The position numbers and the translations under genes are program-made. DNA of 64,000 nucleotides from Syntrophaceae bacterium UBA7520 (GTDB taxonomy: Bacteria; Desulfobacterota; Syntrophia; Syntrophales; Smithellaceae): the NCBI GenBank assembly GCA_002478265.1, contig DLNC01000027.1:1-64000 (forward strand), in the 5' to 3' direction. The first letter of the stretch is position 1. Every line of letters begins with the position of its first letter. The notes below the pieces were generated by a model that saw nothing but the letters and a program-made list of their open reading frames with translations, was not told the origin of the DNA and searched no databases. Shown here piece by piece: positions 55,507 to 64,000 of the stretch.

Positions 55507-56878
55507 GGCCGGCACCTCCTAAATGTTGAGCAAGCAGCCGTTTCATCTCCGGAAGCATGCTTTTCCCTTGAGGTGTGTCGATGAGATTATTTTTGTAACC
55601 GGGGTCTTTGTTCACGTCAAAAATCGCGTCTTTTCTGCGTCCCCAGTAGGTCATGTAAATGTGGCTTTCCGTACGGACGCCGAATTGTTCCGGAACATTG
55701 TAGGGGTAATCTTTGAAGTATTCATACAGAAAGGATTCACGAACCTTTTCCTTCCGGTTTAGCAATACCGGCTTTAGGGAAATACCGTCACTGTCTTTTT
55801 TAGGCGCGGCTCCGGCGAGATCAAGTAAAGTGGGCGCAAGGTCGATATTCAGGGCCATGCCTTCGGACCTTCTGCCGGGGTTCACGATTCCCTTAGGATA
55901 ACGGACAAGGAAAGGTATGCGGAGATTAACCTCTGATGCTTCCCTTTTGCCCACGTCCATGTGTTCTCCCCAGGAATAGCCGTTGTCGCTGGCCAGCACT
56001 ACCGCCGTGTTTTGCGTGATGCCCAGTCTGTCCAGCTCGTCAAGAAGCCGCACCAGCTCGCGGTCAAAAGCGGTCAGGCTTTCGCAATACCTGAGATAAT
56101 TGCGCTCGGTAGTTTTAAAAGGCGGCGCCCCTTCTATGGCCTTGCCGCTCAGCAGGCTGATAAAAGAGAAAGTTTCCTTCGGTAGAAAGGACAGATCTTC
56201 ATTTTTATAGATGCCATCCAGATCCTTCGGTGGTCTCCAGGGCGAATGCACCGCTTTGTGGGAAAGATACAGGCAAAATGGTTTGGGGCTTTTTTCTTTG
56301 ATGAACTCGATGGCATAGTCGGTCAGGTCTGTTGTGATATATTTGCCGGGCCTTTCCGTCCGCACCCCATCGATGATGAGCGGACAGTTGTAATAGTAGC
56401 CCTGGCCGCCGCTCGCGTCAAAGGTGATGAAACGGTCAAGACTTTTTATTTTAGGCATTTTCCCCGGCATGTGCCATTTTCCGATGAAAGCGTTTCTGTA
56501 TCCCGCCTCTTTGAGGTTATCAAAGAATGTCCGGTTCTTCTCATCGTCCCACGCGCTTAGGTTGTCTTTCACGCCGTGATTGTGCGCGTATTGCCCGGTA
56601 AGAAAACTGGCGCGGGAAGGACTGCACAGCGACGTGGTGCAAAAGGCGTTGGTGAAATGAACACCTTCCCTGGCTAGCCTGTCCATACCCGGGGTTTTCA
56701 AAAACGGATGGCCCATGCAACCCAGATGATCCCACCTCTGGTCATCGGTGAGGATGAAGATAATGTTAGGTTGTTGCTCCTTGGCAAGCAGGGATTGTGG
56801 TACGATTCCCGCCACTGCGGACCCCAAAGCCAGCTTTCCCGTCATGGAGAGAAGTTCTCTTCTCGTCATGTTTTTCAT
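55496..56878 (-). CDS. Tat-exported sulfatase (formylglycine-dependent)
   Basis: A 460-residue arylsulfatase-fold enzyme. A Tat-like TRRELLSMTGKLALG leads it. FILTDDQ holds metal ligands Asp45/46, and C-S-P-S-R at 85-89 is the formylglycine site with the Cys that must be oxidised by a maturase. GKWHMPG, ASDNGYSWGEH and the C-terminal segment complete the fold. The substrate might be a sulfated polysaccharide. The membrane protein gene downstream is coupled to it. No maturase gene is in this window. Confidence 0.93.
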   Translation of the reverse strand: MKNMTRRELLSMTGKLALGSAVAGIVPQSLLAKEQQPNIIFILTDDQRWDHLGCMGHPFLKTPGMDRLAREGVHFTNAFCTTSLCSPSRASFLTGQYAHNHGVKDNLSAWDDEKNRTFFDNLKEAGYRNAFIGKWHMPGKMPKIKSLDRFITFDASGGQGYYYNCPLIIDGVRTERPGKYITTDLTDYAIEFIKEKSPKPFCLYLSHKAVHSPWRPPKDLDGIYKNEDLSFLPKETFSFISLLSGKAIEGAPPFKTTERNYLRYCESLTAFDRELVRLLDELDRLGITQNTAVVLASDNGYSWGEHMDVGKREASEVNLRIPFLVRYPKGIVNPGRRSEGMALNIDLAPTLLDLAGAAPKKDSDGISLKPVLLNRKEKVRESFLYEYFKDYPYNVPEQFGVRTESHIYMTYWGRRKDAIFDVNKDPGYKNNLIDTPQGKSMLPEMKRLLAQHLGGAGHGK

Positions 56879-56981
56879 GCAAACACCTATTTCCCGTTTT
56901 TATGTTTGTTCCGGACATCCATGTTGTGAATCGGACAATGTCGCACTGTGTATAAAAAATTAATAGACGCCGGGTATTATT

Positions 56982-56999
56982 ATCAGCTTATAAGCTGAT
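56982..56999. promoter_or_regulatory. Perfect 18-base palindrome between sulfatase and lipoprotein genes
   Basis: ATCAGCTTATAAGCTGAT is self-complementary over all 18 bases. It lies 40 bases beyond the lipoprotein stop and 104 bases before the sulfatase start. It could be an operator for the sulfatase gene or a weak terminator. Confidence 0.4.
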
Positions 57000-57041
57000 T
57001 TTACTTGATCTCGCGATAAATCAAAAGGAAAATACTCTACT

Positions 57042-57695
57042 TTATTTGAACAAAGCTTTATTTTCCAACATACGCGTGTTCAGCATTTCAAGATTTGCCC
57101 ATAAACTTTCTTCAGCAGCTTCCTGTAATTTATCCAAACCCGCCTGACGCGCGTAGGTTCCCCATATTCCGCCAATTAATATGCCGCCACCGGCAAGAAT
57201 ACCTTTAATGTTGGTTCGCGAAGCCGCGGAATCGAATGTCTCTTCCCATAGTAATTTCCCGGATGCGCTAAAAAGCTTGCAACGCATGTAGAGATTGACT
57301 GTTTTTTCCGAAAAGGCAAATATTCCGATGTCGAAATTAGTACGATCATCAATATCAATCTGTATTACATGAGAATACTTGCTTTTATCATCATTAGCAA
57401 GCGGCACAACATCTAAGAATATTTTGCCCAGAGAATTTTTTGCGTTGGCTTCAAAATTTCGGCCAAAATCCAGAGTAAAGACAAGTCCGTCTTTCGACAT
57501 CCCGGCGTCTTTGCGCACAAACTGCTTGGCTACATATGTTTTTGCTTTTTCCGGTATGTAAAGGCCGATTATTTTTGGTATTTTATGCCCTCTATCTGAG
57601 ATAGGAATTTTGTCGCTAACCGTGGCACTGGTAGGAATTGACGCACACCCCGCGAAGAGAAAGATGAAAAGCAAGAGAAATAATCCTTTATTCAT
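57042..57695 (-). CDS. Lipoprotein of unknown function
   Basis: A 217-residue lipoprotein with signal peptide and lipobox LFAGC (LLLFIFLFAGCASIPTSA). The mature part shows a beta-alpha pattern and ends near a Gly-rich stretch GILAGGGILIGGIWG at about 172-185, which could be a membrane-touching hairpin. I recognise no family. It is flanked by the sulfatase upstream region and the YihY-type gene and appears to be transcribed alone. Confidence 0.75.
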   Translation of the reverse strand: MNKGLFLLLFIFLFAGCASIPTSATVSDKIPISDRGHKIPKIIGLYIPEKAKTYVAKQFVRKDAGMSKDGLVFTLDFGRNFEANAKNSLGKIFLDVVPLANDDKSKYSHVIQIDIDDRTNFDIGIFAFSEKTVNLYMRCKLFSASGKLLWEETFDSAASRTNIKGILAGGGILIGGIWGTYARQAGLDKLQEAAEESLWANLEMLNTRMLENKALFK

Positions 57696-57823
57696 ATATG
57701 ACCTCCTCGAAAATAATGCGTGTTATTAAATAATTATATCTTTCAGCAATTGATCAGCCATATTATATGACATGATTTATTAATTAGATCATAAAATATT
57801 TAATAAAGTTAGTTTCTACTCGC

Positions 57824-59374
57824 TTAATAAGCGCTTGTCTTTATTATCCTTTCGTCCAATATCGTCCAGATTTTATCCCGCGCGACCTGTGGCGGGCGGT
57901 TTTCTTTTAGTTCCAGAATGCCGCGGTGTGATAGATCATTTATAACATCATTTATTTCTTCCGGTAGTTTTTTAGCAATTTCAGCCAGTTTCGGCAGCGC
58001 GTCATTCAGAGATGTTGCGGGATTTTCCATGAAGTATAAAATAACGATCAGGCGAATCCAAAGATTGGTCATTTCTTCCAGGGATTCATTGGTGTTTTTC
58101 AGACGCTGGGAAAATTCCTTCAGCATGAAAATGCCGGTCTGATGGCTTTCTTTGAGCAACGTGCTGAAAGTGTTACTGTCGATAACCGCGAGGTTGCTGT
58201 CTTCTAGAGCTTGGGCCGAAGCGGTGCGCGGCGCGTCAATTAATGTGGCCATTTCACCAAAATACTGGCCTTGTCCCATTTCCATAAGCGTTTTTTTCAC
58301 CTGGCCTGCATTTTTTTCCAGGCGGACGCGTCCGGAAAGAATGTAGAACATTTCATTGCCTTTATCGCCTTCGTTAAAAATAATTTTGCCCCGCGGATAG
58401 GCGCGCCCGAATTTTTTGAAAAGCCGCTCATCAATCTTTAGATGAATCTTGTGCGGTTTGAGCATCGCGCGCTCCAAAAGCAGCATGTCGCGGCGCTGAT
58501 AAGAAGCCATCAGCTCCGCGCAGAACAGGAATATCAGCGCCGCGTAAAAAACCCAGAGCGCCAGAATGACAATAGGCTCGAGCGTGCCGAAAATCAGCCC
58601 GTAGCGCGAATAATTGGCGATATACCAGGCAAATAACTGCTTGGCTATTTCCATCAGGAAGGCAAAAAGGGCGCTGCCGCCCAAAAGAACCAGCGGGCGG
58701 ATTTTGGCCGTGGGTATTATCCAGTAAAGAAAGAAGAAAAAAATAACGGTGGCGATATAAGGAAGCACATAGCGCAGAAAAAACCCTCCCGCCGCGGTTA
58801 GGGATATTTCTACGCCTCCGGGCAGAATAAACGGCTGGGCCGTAAGGAAGGCGGCAACGGAGCTGACAATCAGACTCGCCGCGCCCAGCGTCCAGCCCAG
58901 CGGAATCATGGAGATGGCCAGAAGTTTTGAGGCGAAGTAATTGCGCTTTTTTGTGGAACGAAAAGTGATGTTGAGCGCCGTTTCCATGACGCCGAAAATA
59001 GCGGCGGCCAGCCACAGCAAACCCAAAAGACCCAAAGAGCCCAGCAGGTTTTTTTTGTTTTCGATATGGCCCAATTGCTCCATGAGCTTTTCGGAAAAAT
59101 AAGGATTGAAGCCCTGGATCGCGTCCATGATGTCGAACTGGATTTCCGGATGAGAAGCGAAAATATTTCCCGCGACGATAATCGTCAGAATAAAAAGAGG
59201 GATGGCGGAAAGAATCGTATATAGCGAAACGGCGGCGGCCTGATTGGTGTCTCCGTTGGCGCTGAAATTTCGCACGGCGTCGGCCATCACATCCCATGCG
59301 CCGGCAATCTTCATTTTCAATGATTCCAGAATGGGTTTAGCCCGCGCGGCATCGCCTGATTGTTTTGCGCCCAT
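57824..59374 (-). CDS. YihY-family membrane protein fused to a cyclic nucleotide-binding domain
   Basis: A 516-residue fusion. The first 290 residues are a YihY/'RNase BN-like' membrane domain with six spans (NQAAAVSLYTILSAIPLFILT, GLLWLAAAIFGVMETALNITF, and FGTLEPIVILALWVFYAALI). From about residue 315 a cNMP-binding domain follows (GKIIFNEGDKGNEMFYILSG, GQGQYFGEMATLIDAPRTAS), where the phosphate cassette FGEMAxLxxxPRT is intact. About 110 helical residues end it. It suggests a membrane protein gated by a cyclic nucleotide. Its transport role is unknown. Confidence 0.85.
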   Translation of the reverse strand: MGAKQSGDAARAKPILESLKMKIAGAWDVMADAVRNFSANGDTNQAAAVSLYTILSAIPLFILTIIVAGNIFASHPEIQFDIMDAIQGFNPYFSEKLMEQLGHIENKKNLLGSLGLLGLLWLAAAIFGVMETALNITFRSTKKRNYFASKLLAISMIPLGWTLGAASLIVSSVAAFLTAQPFILPGGVEISLTAAGGFFLRYVLPYIATVIFFFFLYWIIPTAKIRPLVLLGGSALFAFLMEIAKQLFAWYIANYSRYGLIFGTLEPIVILALWVFYAALIFLFCAELMASYQRRDMLLLERAMLKPHKIHLKIDERLFKKFGRAYPRGKIIFNEGDKGNEMFYILSGRVRLEKNAGQVKKTLMEMGQGQYFGEMATLIDAPRTASAQALEDSNLAVIDSNTFSTLLKESHQTGIFMLKEFSQRLKNTNESLEEMTNLWIRLIVILYFMENPATSLNDALPKLAEIAKKLPEEINDVINDLSHRGILELKENRPPQVARDKIWTILDERIIKTSAY

Positions 59375-59461
59375 AAACGCTGCCCGTGTTTTTACTTAGC
59401 CGCATCTTACAATCATAATTTTTATATTGCAATGGCGTAAATGCTAAGCTAATTAAAGTCA

Positions 59462-61093
59462 ATGTGTCTATGGCGAATCATATTTTTAATATTAGTAGCG
59501 CTTCTCCTGAGCGCTTGCGGCCGGGAGGCGGCTGATGTTGAAATAAGCGCGCGCGCGGATAAGCCCCCCGCTTACGGCGATATTATCGTCCGCGGCGATA
59601 TCGGCGACGCGAGCAATCTGATTCCGCTTCTTGCTTCCGATTCTCCCTCGCACACCATCGCCGGCCTGATTTACAACGGTCTGGTCAAATACGATAAAAA
59701 TATGAACATCATCGGCGATCTGGCCGAATCCTGGAATATATCGCCTAATGGCCTGGTAATAACTTTTCATCTGCGCCAGGGCGTCAAATGGCATGACGGC
59801 AAGCCTTTCACCGCGCGCGATGTCCTTTATACCTACAAGGTTACGGTTGACCCCAAAACTCCCACCGCTTACGCCGGCGATTTTCTCAAGGTGAAAAAAG
59901 CAGAAGTTCTTGACGATTACACCTTCCGCGTTATTTACGACAAGCCTTTCGCTCCGGCTTTAATCAGCTGGTCAATGTCCGTTTTGCCGCGGCATCTGCT
60001 GGAAGGAAAAGACATCACCAAAAGCGAACTTTCGCGCCGGCCCGTCGGCACCGGGCCGTATATCTTCAAGGAATGGGTGGCGGGGCAGAAAATCGTGCTG
60101 GTGGCTAATCCCGATTATTTTGAAGGACGTCCCTACATAGATGGTCGGGTCACGCGCATTATTCCCGACACGGCCACAATGTTTCTGGAGCTGCGCGCGC
60201 GCAATATCGACATGATGGGGCTCACGCCGCTGCAATACACCCGCCAAACAGAAAATAATTTGTTCCGGCAAAATTTCGACAAGTACCGCTATCTGGCCTT
60301 TGCCTACACGTATCTGGGCTACAACTTGAAGCATCCGTTTTTTGCCGACAAGCGCGTGCGCCAGGCCATTTCCTACGCCATCAACAAGGAAGAAATCATC
60401 AGCGGCGTTTTGCTTGGTTTGGGCAAGCCGGCTACCGGCCCCTACAAACCGGGCACCTGGGCGTATAATGAAAATGTCAAAAAATATGACTACAACCCGC
60501 AGAAAGCCCGTGAACTTCTGCGCGCCGCCGGCTGGACAAAAACAAACAAAGACGGAATTCTGGAAAAAGACGGACGCCCCTTTACCTTTGAACTGATAAC
60601 GAATCAGGGCAATGAAACGCGCCAGAAATGCGCGGAAATCATTCAGCGCCAACTCAAGGAAGTGGGCATTGACGTGAAGATCCGCATTCTGGAATGGGCG
60701 GCATTTATCAATGATTTTATCAATAAGCGCCGTTTCGAGGCGATCATCCTCGGCTGGACGATTCCGCTGGATCCGGACGCGTTTGATGTCTGGCATTCGA
60801 GCAAAACAGCGCCGCAGGAGTTAAATTTCATTTCCTATAAAAATCCGGAAGTGGATGCGCTTCTGGAAAAGGCCCGCTCGACCTTTGACCAGAAACAGAG
60901 AAAAAAATATTACAATCGTTTTCAGGAAATACTCGCGGAAGATCAACCCTACACTTTCCTTTACGTGCCTGATGAACTGATTATCATCAGCAAACGCATC
61001 CGCAACATCGAGCCCGCGCCTATCGGCCTGGGGCATAATTTCATCAGATGGTTTGTTCCCAAAGACGAGCAGAAATACACCATGTCCCGCTGA
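59462..61093 (+). CDS. Oligopeptide/dipeptide-type ABC substrate-binding lipoprotein
   Basis: A 543-residue family 5 solute-binding lipoprotein with lipobox LLSAC at about 15-19. The fold is shown by the paired segments LAESWNISPNGLVITFHLRQGVKWHDGKPFTA near residue 88 (shown in part), AYTYLGYNLKHPFFADKRVRQAISYAI and EWAAFINDF. It carries peptides or nickel-like cargo to an ABC permease, but no permease or ATPase gene is next to it. It is divergent from the YihY-type gene. Confidence 0.9.
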   Translation: MCLWRIIFLILVALLLSACGREAADVEISARADKPPAYGDIIVRGDIGDASNLIPLLASDSPSHTIAGLIYNGLVKYDKNMNIIGDLAESWNISPNGLVITFHLRQGVKWHDGKPFTARDVLYTYKVTVDPKTPTAYAGDFLKVKKAEVLDDYTFRVIYDKPFAPALISWSMSVLPRHLLEGKDITKSELSRRPVGTGPYIFKEWVAGQKIVLVANPDYFEGRPYIDGRVTRIIPDTATMFLELRARNIDMMGLTPLQYTRQTENNLFRQNFDKYRYLAFAYTYLGYNLKHPFFADKRVRQAISYAINKEEIISGVLLGLGKPATGPYKPGTWAYNENVKKYDYNPQKARELLRAAGWTKTNKDGILEKDGRPFTFELITNQGNETRQKCAEIIQRQLKEVGIDVKIRILEWAAFINDFINKRRFEAIILGWTIPLDPDAFDVWHSSKTAPQELNFISYKNPEVDALLEKARSTFDQKQRKKYYNRFQEILAEDQPYTFLYVPDELIIISKRIRNIEPAPIGLGHNFIRWFVPKDEQKYTMSR

Positions 61094-61123
61094 CGGCGGT
61101 TATCTGCGCCGCGTAAAAAAATC

Positions 61124-61645
61124 TTATATTTTTGCCTTAAAACTTTTGACGCCGGCGGTGGCTTCTTTGGCCTGTTCGGGCACGGTGAGCAGGCAGGATT
61201 TTATTTTGTTGATTTTTTTGGCGTCCTGCGCGAGGTAATCATAAAAGCCACGGGCTGTCGCCTGAGCCACATCGGCCAGCGGCAGGTTGACGCGGTTCGG
61301 GCCCGGAAGCTCCAGAGAAAAGTCATCAAGCAGTAATTTATCGACCGATTCAATAGTGAGGTAAGCGAAACGCTCCATTTGTTCCGTGGTGAATTTTGAC
61401 GCGTTGCCCATGCCGCAAATCATCAGCAGCTCCGCGTTGAGACGGGGCGGCGCGGGAATGAGTATTTTTTCCGCGAGTTTGCCGCTGATGTTGCCCTGTT
61501 TAATTTCGCGGGAAATATAGCCGTTGAGCCGCCAGTCGATAAATCCGCAGATGCCGCGCGGGGGTTTTTCGTCGGCGAAAACGCCCAACACGAGGCACTT
61601 TTGTTTAATGGTGTCGGCCGGTTCTGTGGATAATTGCAATTTCAT
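61124..61645 (-). CDS. Stand-alone M17 peptidase N-terminal (macro-like) domain protein
   Basis: A 173-residue protein that matches only the N-terminal domain of leucyl aminopeptidase (M17). It has KQKCLVLGVFADEKPP, NGYISREIKQGNISGK and LMICGMGN, then ends about where the metallopeptidase domain would begin. No catalytic metal motif exists. It overlaps nusB by four bases and so is part of the rib-nusB operon. It might bind a nucleotide or peptide; the function is unknown. Confidence 0.75.
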   Translation of the reverse strand: MKLQLSTEPADTIKQKCLVLGVFADEKPPRGICGFIDWRLNGYISREIKQGNISGKLAEKILIPAPPRLNAELLMICGMGNASKFTTEQMERFAYLTIESVDKLLLDDFSLELPGPNRVNLPLADVAQATARGFYDYLAQDAKKINKIKSCLLTVPEQAKEATAGVKSFKAKI

Positions 61646-62052
61646 TTTTTGTTTAATTTCAGGTTAATCGCGTCCAGAATGCCGTTGATGAACGAGCCGG
61701 AATTTTCCGAACCGAAAGTTTTGCCCAGATCTATCGCTTCGTTTATGGTAACTTTGGGCGGTATATCATCGCAATACAGAAACTCAAAAGACGCCATCCG
61801 CAGAATGCTGATATCGACCTTGGACATGCGCCCCAAAGACCAGTTGTCGGAGCATCCGGCAATAAGTTTATCCAGCTCCTCCTTGTGCTCCCAGGTGCCG
61901 TGCACCAGCGTTGCGGCGAAATCTTTGGCTGTTTTGGGGGCGGCGAAATTTCCCCAGAAAAGTTCGAGCGCCTTGTCGACGTCGATATTGACGAAATTCA
62001 GACTGTAAAGAACCTGCAAGGCGATTTCCCGCGCCTTTCTTCTGCCGCGCAT
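61642..62052 (-). CDS. nusB: Transcription antitermination factor NusB
   Basis: A 136-residue all-helical protein. RRKAREIALQVLYSLNFV opens it and IDLGKTFGSENSGSFINGILDAI closes it, both diagnostic. It binds boxA RNA with NusE in ribosomal RNA transcription. It follows ribH by 76 bases, the usual ribBA-ribH-nusB order. Confidence 0.96.
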   Translation of the reverse strand: MRGRRKAREIALQVLYSLNFVNIDVDKALELFWGNFAAPKTAKDFAATLVHGTWEHKEELDKLIAGCSDNWSLGRMSKVDISILRMASFEFLYCDDIPPKVTINEAIDLGKTFGSENSGSFINGILDAINLKLNKK

Positions 62053-62128
62053 TTAAAAGTACCGCACCTCTGCAATTGTCAAAATGTCGTCCTGTTCGAA
62101 AAAATCCAATTACTGACCGCAAGGCGGC

Positions 62129-62593
62129 TTAAATATTTTTGTAAAGATCAACTATTTCGATGGCCGTCATGGCCGCGTCCGCGCCCTTGTTGCCCGCCTT
62201 GGTGCCGGCGCGTTCGATGGCCTGCTCGATAGAATCGGTGGTTAAAACGCCGTAGACCACCGGCACTTCCGTTTCCAAACCGACATTGGCGATGCCCTTG
62301 GAAACTTCGGCGGCGATATATTCAAAATGCGGGGTGGCGCCGCGGATAATCGCGCCCAGGCAGATTACAGCGTCGTAGCGTTTGGACTTGGCCAGCTTTT
62401 TTGCGGTCAGCGGCAGCTCAAATGCCCCGGGAACCTTGTATATCGCGATGTCTTTTTCTTCCGCGCCCGCCCTGGTTAGAGCGTCCAGCGCCCCGTCGAT
62501 CAGTCTGGCGCAGATGAAATCGTTGAAACGGCTGGCCACGATGCCAAACTTCATTCCCTTGGCGACAATTTTTCCTTCAATTATTTTCGGCAT
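62129..62593 (-). CDS. ribH: 6,7-dimethyl-8-ribityllumazine synthase
   Basis: A 154-residue lumazine synthase, which condenses the RibBA and RibA/D products. [18 protein letters not shown] near residue 19, VPGAFELPL near residue 49, [18 protein letters not shown] near residue 76 and the ALV-like [20 protein letters not shown] segment are all present. Confidence 0.97.
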   Translation of the reverse strand: MPKIIEGKIVAKGMKFGIVASRFNDFICARLIDGALDALTRAGAEEKDIAIYKVPGAFELPLTAKKLAKSKRYDAVICLGAIIRGATPHFEYIAAEVSKGIANVGLETEVPVVYGVLTTDSIEQAIERAGTKAGNKGADAAMTAIEIVDLYKNI

Positions 62594-62612
62594 GATCAGT
62601 TACCATCCTTTT

Positions 62613-63815
62613 TTATATTTTCAAAAGATGTCCCATTTTATCCTGTTTGGTTTTCATGTACTTTATGTTGTTTTCGTTCGGATGAATCTCCAGCGGAACT
62701 CTTTGTGTTATTTCGATTCCGTACCCTTCCAACCCGACAATTTTCTTGGGATTGTTCGTCATCAATCGCATTTTATGCACGCCCAGGTCAACAAGAATCT
62801 GCGCGCCGATGCCGTAATCGCGCAAATCCGGCTTAAAGCCCAGGGCGATGTTCGCTTCCACCGTGTCATGGCCGCATTCCTGCAGGGCGTAAGCCTTGAT
62901 TTTGTTGACTAGTCCGATGCCGCGTCCTTCCTGCCGCATGTAGACGATGACTCCTTTTCCTTCCTTTTGCACCATTTCCATGGCGCGATGGAGCTGATCG
63001 CCGCAGTCGCAGCGGGCGGAGGCGAAGACGTCTCCGGTCAGGCATTCCGAATGCACGCGCACCAGCACTTCATCGTCTTTTTTGATTTCTCCCTTGACCA
63101 GGGCGATATGCTGCAGGTCATCGACGTCGTTTTCGTAGACGATGATTTTGAAATCGCCGCCGTAAGAAGTAGGAATGGTTGCTTCGGCGACTCTGCGGAT
63201 GAGAGATTCATGTTGCAGGCGATAATCAATCAAGTCGGCGATGGTGACGATTTTCAGCTTATGTTCGCGCGCGAAAACCTCCAGATCCGGCATGCGCGCC
63301 ATTGTTCCGTCGTCTTTCATTATCTCGCAGATGACGCCCGCGGGGGTCAATCCGGCAAGGCGGCACAAATCTACGGAACCTTCCGTTTGTCCGGTGCGCA
63401 CCAGCACACCACCGCGGCGCGCGCGGATAGGGAAAACGTGCCCTGGGCTGACCAGATCTTCGGCTTTGGCTTGGGGATTCACCGCGGCCTTGATGGTTGT
63501 GGCGCGGTCGGCGGCGGAAATTCCTGTGGTTACTCCTTCGCGCGCCTCGATGGAAACGGTGAAGGCCGTGCCGAAACGCGCCTTGTTGTCCTGAACCATC
63601 GGCTTCAGGTTCAGTTTATCCGCGATATCTTCGCTGAGCGTCAGGCAGATAAGACCCCGCCCGTAACGCGCCATAAAATTAATCGTTTCCGCCGAAGCGA
63701 ACTGCGCGGCCATGCACAGATCGCCTTCGTTTTCGCGGTCTTCATCGTCCACGAGAATAATCATTTTCCCGTTGCGGATATCCTCAATTGCTTCCGTAAT
63801 TTTGCTGATTGCCAT
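62613..63815 (-). CDS. ribBA: Bifunctional DHBP synthase / GTP cyclohydrolase II
   Basis: A 400-residue fusion that makes both precursors of lumazine. The N-terminal DHBP synthase has [32 protein letters not shown] and GHVFPIRA. The C-terminal GTP cyclohydrolase II has [21 protein letters not shown] with the zinc cysteines and [16 protein letters not shown]. It lies just after ribE and before ribH. Confidence 0.97.
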   Translation of the reverse strand: MAISKITEAIEDIRNGKMIILVDDEDRENEGDLCMAAQFASAETINFMARYGRGLICLTLSEDIADKLNLKPMVQDNKARFGTAFTVSIEAREGVTTGISAADRATTIKAAVNPQAKAEDLVSPGHVFPIRARRGGVLVRTGQTEGSVDLCRLAGLTPAGVICEIMKDDGTMARMPDLEVFAREHKLKIVTIADLIDYRLQHESLIRRVAEATIPTSYGGDFKIIVYENDVDDLQHIALVKGEIKKDDEVLVRVHSECLTGDVFASARCDCGDQLHRAMEMVQKEGKGVIVYMRQEGRGIGLVNKIKAYALQECGHDTVEANIALGFKPDLRDYGIGAQILVDLGVHKMRLMTNNPKKIVGLEGYGIEITQRVPLEIHPNENNIKYMKTKQDKMGHLLKI

Positions 63816-63829
63816 TTTTTTGCCTTATT

Positions 63830-64000
63830 TTATTTGAAGCCGTGCTTCTCCAGAAAATTATTATCTATTCCTCGCGGTGATTGCAACAGTTTTTCCACGT
63901 ATTTGCCCAAAATGTCCGTTTCAATATTGACCAGATCCCCCTCCTTTTTGGTAAGCAACGTGGTTTTTTCCGCAGTGTGAGGAATTATATTAACATAAAA
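63830..64000 (-). CDS. ribE: Riboflavin synthase alpha chain, 3' end only
   Basis: The last 56 codons of a gene that runs off the window edge. VNIIPHTAEKTTLLTKKEGD and NIETDILGKYVEKLL match the end of the second lumazine-binding repeat of riboflavin synthase. The order ribE-ribBA-ribH-nusB is normal. A riboswitch, if any, would be outside the window. Confidence 0.92.
   Translation of the reverse strand, partial: FYVNIIPHTAEKTTLLTKKEGDLVNIETDILGKYVEKLLQSPRGIDNNFLEKHGFK

Overview
The window looks like a chromosomal segment of an anaerobic, selenium-using bacterium of the former Deltaproteobacteria (Desulfobacterota, possibly a Syntrophales-like lineage). The grounds are a seven-gene F1/stalk ATP synthase operon with both b and b' subunits and no a or c genes, an ADP-forming acyl-CoA synthetase, a multihaem cytochrome c operon with its haem-attachment genes, and a selenium locus with its own tRNA-Sec gene. 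The lineage is an inference. No marker here fixes the species.

Layout. 1-6.8 kb: an ArsC/Spx-like selenoprotein, a histone-deacetylase-family amidohydrolase, gatCAB, mtnA, a HAD phosphatase and a small membrane protein, all on +. 6.8-12.9 kb: ftcD, a PPP-type phosphatase, ftsY and smc on -. 12.9-15.9 kb: an AT-richer insert with a GNAT acyltransferase, an alpha/beta hydrolase and a decayed transposase. 15.9-23.3 kb: ccsA/resB on - and, divergently, a CstR-like repressor, an NrfD-type membrane subunit, a Tat ferredoxin, a 17-haem cytochrome read through an in-frame UGA, and a rhodanese. 23.3-29.1 kb: AmrS-type radical SAM, methyltransferase, moaA, greA, acyl-CoA synthetase. 29.1-35.3 kb: atp operon on - with a probable leader attenuator. 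35.4-41.4 kb: mreBCD-mrdA-rodA-bactofilin on -. 41.5-45.1 kb: PpiD-like chaperone, tRNA-Ala and tRNA-Leu, and an HD-GYP sensor split at a T8 run. 45.2-49.2 kb: selenium locus (LysR, yedE, selC, Se/S carrier-like protein, ribokinase-fold protein, TusA/YedF-like protein). 49.3-61.1 kb: mixed single genes. 61.1-64 kb: M17-N domain protein, nusB, ribH, ribBA and the end of ribE on -.

Main result. Three separate signals support selenocysteine use. They are a selC gene with UCA anticodon and long variable arm inside the yedE operon; a UGA at codon 11 of an ArsC/Spx-like gene, exactly where the family has the first redox Cys of CXXC, followed by a bSECIS-like hairpin; and a UGA at codon 253 of a multihaem cytochrome gene whose frame stays open for 352 more codons, again followed by a bSECIS-like hairpin. 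The cytochrome operon starts with a two-cysteine CsoR-family repressor of the persulfide-sensing type and ends with a rhodanese, so I infer a periplasmic sulfur or selenium oxyanion redox system. It resembles the Ext selenite/tellurite-reduction cluster described in Geobacter.
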